From: an uncultured Clostridia bacterium
GTDB lineage: Bacteria > Bacillota_A > Clostridia > Oscillospirales > Oscillospiraceae
DNA length: 9,243 nucleotides
NCBI GenBank assembly: GCA_947167435.1
Contig: CAMVIC010000055.1
Coordinates: forward strand, 1-9,243
Reading direction: 5' to 3'
The stretch's first letter is position 1. Every line of letters starts with the position of its first letter. Under the pieces are notes generated by a model, which was not told where the DNA came from, ran no database searches, and worked only from the letters and a program-made list of their open reading frames with translations. This document shows, piece after piece, positions 6,525 through 9,243 of this stretch. Made by a program: the position numbers and the translations under genes.

Positions 6525-6729
6525 GCTGTCGACAAAGCCGAAAGGCTTTGCCGACAGCGGGGGTTGCAGCCTGCTGCGCGCACTCGCGCGCGGGGCGCTC
6601 GCACACTTGCAGACTGAGAAGTGTTTTTCCGAGGTACACGCCCCCGGAAAAACAGATTATATTGATTTTTCGCCTGATCAGGCGAAAAACTCTGCGAGGC
6701 TTCTTCTGAATTCAGGTTTGTCTACAGTC
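6525..6729 (-). repeat. Structured intergenic repeat, copy B (inverted relative to copy A)
   Basis: The reverse complement aligns along its whole length with 3256-3463, by eye at roughly 80% identity. Conserved stems: 6526-6539/6544-6557 (CTGTCGACAAAGCC, one mismatch), 6622-6631/6645-6654 (TGTTTTTCCG) and 6666-6689, a perfect 24-bp palindrome with arm TTTTTCGCCTGA. Loop sequences differ from copy A although the paired arms are kept. It lies between convergent gluQ and the propeller gene, flanked by 24-bp direct repeats, which suggests insertion beside or within an existing terminator. It contains no transposase gene, so any movement would need factors supplied in trans. Confidence 0.85.
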
Positions 6730-6731
6730 TG

Positions 6732-6759
6732 TCGCCGCCCGTTGGGGCGGCGATTTTTT
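6732..6759 (+). terminator. Rho-independent terminator for gluQ (right copy of the 24-bp repeat)
   Basis: A 9-bp GC-rich stem TCGCCGCCC / GGGCGGCGA with a GTTG loop is followed by TTTTTT at 6754-6759, the classic form for rightward transcription. It is about 380 bp beyond the gluQ stop because copy B and the first hairpin intervene. For leftward transcription of the neighbouring gene it has no T-run. Confidence 0.8.
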
Positions 6760-6766
6760 GGTCTTT

Positions 6767-7615
6767 CTATTCCGAAAGGGCAAAGCTGCTGAGTGCGAGT
6801 CCGCCCTCTGCGTCCCGGAAGAATACGTAGGCGGTGTTCGTCGCGTCAGACAGCGACAGGCCCAGGATCTCCCGATCCGGCGGGCAGACCGAGCCCAGGC
6901 GCTGATCTTCCCTGCCGTCGGTCCGCACCCGCCACAGCTCATAGTCCTGCGCCATGGTAAGCACATAGTAAAGCCAGCCGTCTCGGGCGGCAAAGGGGCC
7001 CATGGTATTCATGACGGCGAAAGCGCCCTCGTTGACCAGCGGGATTACCCGAAACACCGGCTCAGTCCCCTGATCGGTCAGGCGGAAGATCTGGCTGCGG
7101 GTACCGCAGTACAAGGTCGTCCCGTCGGAAAACAGGCTGCCGCCCTGAGCGGCAACGGCCTTCCATCCGCTTTCGTCCGTCAGTCTCTGGGGACCGGTTC
7201 CGGGTTCCTCCGCAGAGAGGGCGTACAGTCCGTCCGGGCAGACGCAGAGCAGCGCAGCTCCGAGGGAAAGCAATGCCGTCGGCTCTTTCCCCCGCGGGAA
7301 GGTCCAGCGCAGGTCCGTCTCTCCCTCCGAAAAGCGGCAGAGCGCCGTGTCCCGGAGGCACCACACCGCACCGTCACAGGCCAGCAGCGGGGCGCGGACG
7401 CTCTCTGCCAGGACCGTGGGCGCAACAAGGTCCGCCAGTGCGTCGGAAAGCGCCGCCTCCGGCAGGGTACAGAGTTTTCCTTCGCTGAGATACCAGGCCT
7501 GCCCGCCGGAGAACGTCGGCGCGGCGACCCCCTCTTCGGCCAGGGCACCGGGGCCGGGGCAGCAGAGCAGCACCGCACACAGCAGCAGGCCGGAGAAGAG
7601 ACGACGTAAGCGCAT
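6767..7615 (-). CDS. Exported beta-propeller-like protein of unknown function
   Basis: A predicted secreted protein of 282 residues. The N-terminus has MRLRR, a hydrophobic core (about 6-19) and a probable signal peptidase I site after ALA26; no proper lipobox is present despite C18-C19. The mature part shows repeated short strand pairs of the type G-x-x-L-Y/W-x-L/V followed by polar turns, for example at 81-94 (DGAVWCLRDTALCR), 128-134, 165-180 and 212-234 (DGWLYYV, ELWRVRTDG), as in PQQ/Kelch or DUF5050-like propellers. No catalytic motif was recognised. The ATG at 7615 is preferred over an in-frame ATG at 7633 because GAGG lies 7 nt before it, while the upstream ATG has no ribosome binding site and would lengthen the signal peptide. 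It sits 37 bp after the wHTH-nuclease gene and is probably last in that operon. Confidence 0.72.
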   Translation of the reverse strand: MRLRRLFSGLLLCAVLLCCPGPGALAEEGVAAPTFSGGQAWYLSEGKLCTLPEAALSDALADLVAPTVLAESVRAPLLACDGAVWCLRDTALCRFSEGETDLRWTFPRGKEPTALLSLGAALLCVCPDGLYALSAEEPGTGPQRLTDESGWKAVAAQGGSLFSDGTTLYCGTRSQIFRLTDQGTEPVFRVIPLVNEGAFAVMNTMGPFAARDGWLYYVLTMAQDYELWRVRTDGREDQRLGSVCPPDREILGLSLSDATNTAYVFFRDAEGGLALSSFALSE

Positions 7616-7652
7616 GGCGATCCCTCTTTTCATGTTTTTTGCATTCGTATTG

Positions 7653-8408
7653 TTACTTCAGGAATCCCAGGTATTCGTCAAAGACGTTGAAGAGCATATC
7701 CCCGGAGCAGACGGGCAGCAGCAGGTCCTGTCCGCCGATGGGGGCAAACGCAAAGCGCTCCCGGGCCCTGGTCAGCACCAGAACCGGAATCACCTCATAG
7801 TCCGGGCCGAACAGGATCTCCAGATAGGGGCAGTACTTTGCCGCCTGCAGCACCTCCTCCGGCTCGATGCGGTCCTTCATCTTGAACTCCAGGGAAAAGA
7901 CCCGGTTTTCCGTAATGACCAGCACGTCCGCATAGATGCGCACGCGGCGGGCACGCTTGAGCCGCAGCTCGAAGGCCAGCTCCCAGTCCAGCACCTGCCT
8001 GCCCAGCATCTCCCCCAGGTCCTGAAACAGCTGCAGCAGCTGCTCCCGGCAGTCCCGAAAGGAGTGGATCAGGCCCCTGGTGTCGTTGAGATTCCGGCCG
8101 ACGTTGGCGCAGCCCTCCCGCATCCGGGCGAGCCATTCCTCCTCGCCCAGCGCCAGGAAGTCCCTGACCAGGCCCCAATACCCGGCAAACTCCTGCAGTC
8201 CCGTGTGGGGCCGCTCCTGCCGGACCAGGCCGTGCCAGCGATAGTCCCGGTCCTGCCAGCACAGCTCCCCCATCAGCGGCGAGGCATAGAGCACCCGGTT
8301 CACGCTTTGGCGGTCCAGGCCCAGCTGCGCGGCAATCTCCCGGGCGCGAAGGCCGTGCCCTGCGCAGACGGCGGCGCAGACCGCCCGTTCGGTCTCCTGT
8401 TCCGTCAT
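7653..8408 (-). CDS. Winged-helix protein with PD-(D/E)XK nuclease-like domain
   Basis: A 251-residue cytoplasmic protein, not recognised as a named family. Residues 1-60 form a winged helix-turn-helix: GLRAREIAAQLGLDRQSVNRVL (19-40) is the HTH and CWQDRDYRWHG (50-60) a wing hairpin. A helical middle (70-138) leads to a core resembling PD-(D/E)XK nucleases: E147 in the first helix, D161 in IYADVLVI, E174-F-K176 in LEFKMKD, then Q188-x3-Y192, the QxxxY motif of RecB/Cas4-type exonucleases. All expected metal-site residues are present, so it may be an active DNase; a binding-only role is also possible. The ATG at 8408 is chosen over GTG 8444 because GGGAG sits 8 nt upstream and the GTG would overlap the preceding gene. 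The upstream gene ends 16 bp before it, which suggests co-transcription. The fold assignment is inference from motifs. Confidence 0.75.
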   Translation of the reverse strand: MTEQETERAVCAAVCAGHGLRAREIAAQLGLDRQSVNRVLYASPLMGELCWQDRDYRWHGLVRQERPHTGLQEFAGYWGLVRDFLALGEEEWLARMREGCANVGRNLNDTRGLIHSFRDCREQLLQLFQDLGEMLGRQVLDWELAFELRLKRARRVRIYADVLVITENRVFSLEFKMKDRIEPEEVLQAAKYCPYLEILFGPDYEVIPVLVLTRARERFAFAPIGGQDLLLPVCSGDMLFNVFDEYLGFLK

Positions 8409-8424
8409 GGCTCCCGCTCCCGAT

Positions 8425-9090
8425 TCACTTTTCAAAAAGGACACAGCCGGCCTGGGTGGGGTGGTCCATGCAGACGATGTGCTCCGCCCTGCTCTGATAG
8501 CGCAGAATCTTCCAGACGATCAGGATATCCCCCGCCGCCCCGTCCGCCATGATGATGCCCAGCAGCAGCATCGGCAGGGAGCCGGTCAGGATTCCCGCCG
8601 CCATGGGGAGGATGCCCAGCAGAATCAGCGGCATCAGCGCGCCGAAGATGTACTGCCCCTTTTCCAGGGGGACGCAGCAGGTGCAGTAGGGCGTCAGATA
8701 CTGCTTCATAAAGCCGAACTCGATATCCTGCCAGTGGTGCTCGGCAAAGATTGCCCAGCTTATGCCATGGATCAGCTCGTGCACCACGATCAGAACCACC
8801 ATCAGCGCCAACAGCAGCAGCGGGTTTATCCGTTGAAAGGCCCCCTCGGCATTGCGGTTCAGCAGCAGGAACAATCCGCCGCCCGCCAGCGCCAGCACCA
8901 GGAGCAGAACCATGGCAAAGACGTTGGCCTTTACGATGCCCACGGTCAGCTCCACCCGGCGCCAGCCCCGGGCAAGCATCGTCCGGGACCGCTCCTCAAA
9001 GACCTCCAGCCGACGCTTTTCCGCCGCCGTCAGCTCCCGGCTTTTTTCCTTCTCGTCCACGCTGCCCGCTGCGTTTCTTTTCTCTTTCAT
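8425..9090 (-). CDS. DUF3267-type integral membrane zinc metalloprotease candidate
   Basis: A 221-residue membrane protein with a charged N-terminal tail (1-45, many Lys/Glu/Arg, probably helical) and about four hydrophobic segments (54-78, 89-108, 147-170, 171-187). H104-E-L-I-H108 is an HExxH zinc motif lying within or at the end of the second segment, as in DUF3267 putative zincins and site-2-protease-like enzymes. D183 or D188 (MADGAAGDIL) in the last segment is a possible third ligand. The substrate is unknown; such proteins are suspected to cleave membrane-anchored partners. The ATG at 9090 is chosen over an upstream TTG at 9123 because AAGGGAG precedes it by 9 nt. It lies 73 bp downstream of a truncated gene and 16 bp before the wHTH-nuclease gene. 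Confidence 0.8.
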   Translation of the reverse strand: MKEKRNAAGSVDEKEKSRELTAAEKRRLEVFEERSRTMLARGWRRVELTVGIVKANVFAMVLLLVLALAGGGLFLLLNRNAEGAFQRINPLLLLALMVVLIVVHELIHGISWAIFAEHHWQDIEFGFMKQYLTPYCTCCVPLEKGQYIFGALMPLILLGILPMAAGILTGSLPMLLLGIIMADGAAGDILIVWKILRYQSRAEHIVCMDHPTQAGCVLFEK

Positions 9091-9163
9091 TTCTCTCTTC
9101 TCCCTTATTGATTTGAGAGCCAATGCGCTCTCTCGATTGCCAGGCCGGCGTTTTCCAATCGTA

Positions 9164-9243
9164 TCAGAACAGGTCCAGGGAGCTGTCCAGATAGATCTCC
9201 TCCCGCACCTTCAGCCGGTATTCCGGCTTTGTCAGATAGTACA
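9164..9243 (-). CDS. C-terminal end of an unidentified protein (cut by window edge)
   Basis: The last 25 codons of a minus-strand frame end with TGA at 9164-9166; the residues include YRLKVREEIYLDSSLDLF. Third codon positions are mostly G or C, as in the neighbouring genes, which supports real coding. The protein is too short here to identify. It would be the first visible gene of the minus-strand cluster. The 73 bp after its stop contain no clear promoter, so the downstream genes may depend on its transcription. Confidence 0.55.
   Translation of the reverse strand, partial: YYLTKPEYRLKVREEIYLDSSLDLF

Larger units (their letters stand above)
6352..6766. other. Gene-free convergent intergenic region of 415 bp
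   Basis: No coding frame here is credible. From left to right it holds about 145 bp of unrecognised sequence that turns AT-rich near 6460-6498 (with two ACCGAT copies at 6486-6491 and 6494-6499), a first copy of a 24-bp hairpin repeat, inverted repeat copy B, and a second copy of the hairpin followed by a T-run. The next gene's stop codon follows at 6767. Confidence 0.8.

Noticed and set aside
5725..6639. Minus-strand frame of 304 codons opposite gluQ and running into repeat B
   Set aside because: It overlaps gluQ, whose HIGH and KMSKS motifs are clear. Part of the shadow merely translates the repeat, which is why it resembles the frame over repeat A.
6499..6755. Repeated hairpins as a CRISPR array or integron attC site
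   Set aside because: There are only two repeat units with a 209-bp gap containing a dispersed element, no cas genes or integrase, and no attC-type R/L boxes.
8409..8444. GTG start at 8444 for the wHTH-nuclease gene
   Set aside because: It overlaps the preceding gene by 20 bp and adds a low-complexity Ser/Gly/Ala stretch; the ATG at 8408 has a well-spaced GGGAG.
9091..9123. TTG start at 9123 for the DUF3267 gene
   Set aside because: The ATG at 9090 has AAGGGAG at good distance, whereas the TTG start would read through that ribosome binding site.
9115..9132. Small hairpin GAGAGC-caatgc-GCTCTC between the last two minus-strand genes
   Set aside because: Only 6 bp of stem and no T-run on either strand; too weak to call a terminator.

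Overview
The window looks like chromosomal DNA from a GC-rich gut member of the Clostridia, probably near Oscillibacter, Flavonifractor or Dysosmobacter in the Oscillospiraceae. This placement is an inference. It rests on the strongly GC-biased third codon positions, AGGAGG-type ribosome binding sites, near-consensus sigma-70/A promoters with 17-bp spacers, an anaerobic class III ribonucleotide reductase, and a lipoprotein protease carrying InlB-type repeats. No phage, plasmid, transposase, CRISPR, tRNA or rRNA feature was seen.

Layout. (1) Positions 1-2276, minus strand: nrdD, the anaerobic ribonucleoside-triphosphate reductase, which runs off the left edge before its glycyl-radical loop. 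It has a near-perfect promoter overlapped by a good NrdR box, with a weaker second box downstream. (2) 2543-3208, plus strand: a YczE-like multispanning membrane protein with its own promoter. (3) 3471-5201, minus strand: a secreted lipoprotein with three InlB/Flg_new repeats, an HtrA-like trypsin domain and a PPC-like C-terminal domain. (4) 5380-6351, plus strand: gluQ, glutamyl-Q tRNA(Asp) synthetase, divergent from the protease gene. Its -10 box lies so close to the ATG that the mRNA should be leaderless. (5) 6767-9243, minus strand: a run of four closely spaced genes. In transcription order these are the tail of an unrecognised gene, a DUF3267-type membrane zinc-metalloprotease candidate, a winged-helix protein with a PD-(D/E)XK-like nuclease core and QxxxY motif, and an exported beta-propeller-like protein.

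The most unexpected structure is not a gene. Both convergent intergenic gaps (3209-3470 and 6352-6766) contain a copy of the same element of about 205 bp, in opposite orientations. The element is built of several hairpins whose stems are conserved while their loops differ. Copy B is bracketed by an exact 24-bp direct repeat that is itself a terminator hairpin, and copy A is also preceded by a long hairpin. This looks like a dispersed, structured, possibly mobilised REP/MITE-like family that settles at 3' ends of genes.

How the genes work together: nrdD (dNTP supply), gluQ (tRNA(Asp) queuosine modification) and the YczE-like gene appear to be independent housekeeping units. The protease lipoprotein acts outside the membrane. 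The four-gene minus-strand run could form one operon. Its mix of a membrane zincin, a DNA-binding/nuclease-like protein and an exported propeller is the best candidate in the window for an undescribed functional module, but no joint function can be demonstrated from sequence alone.
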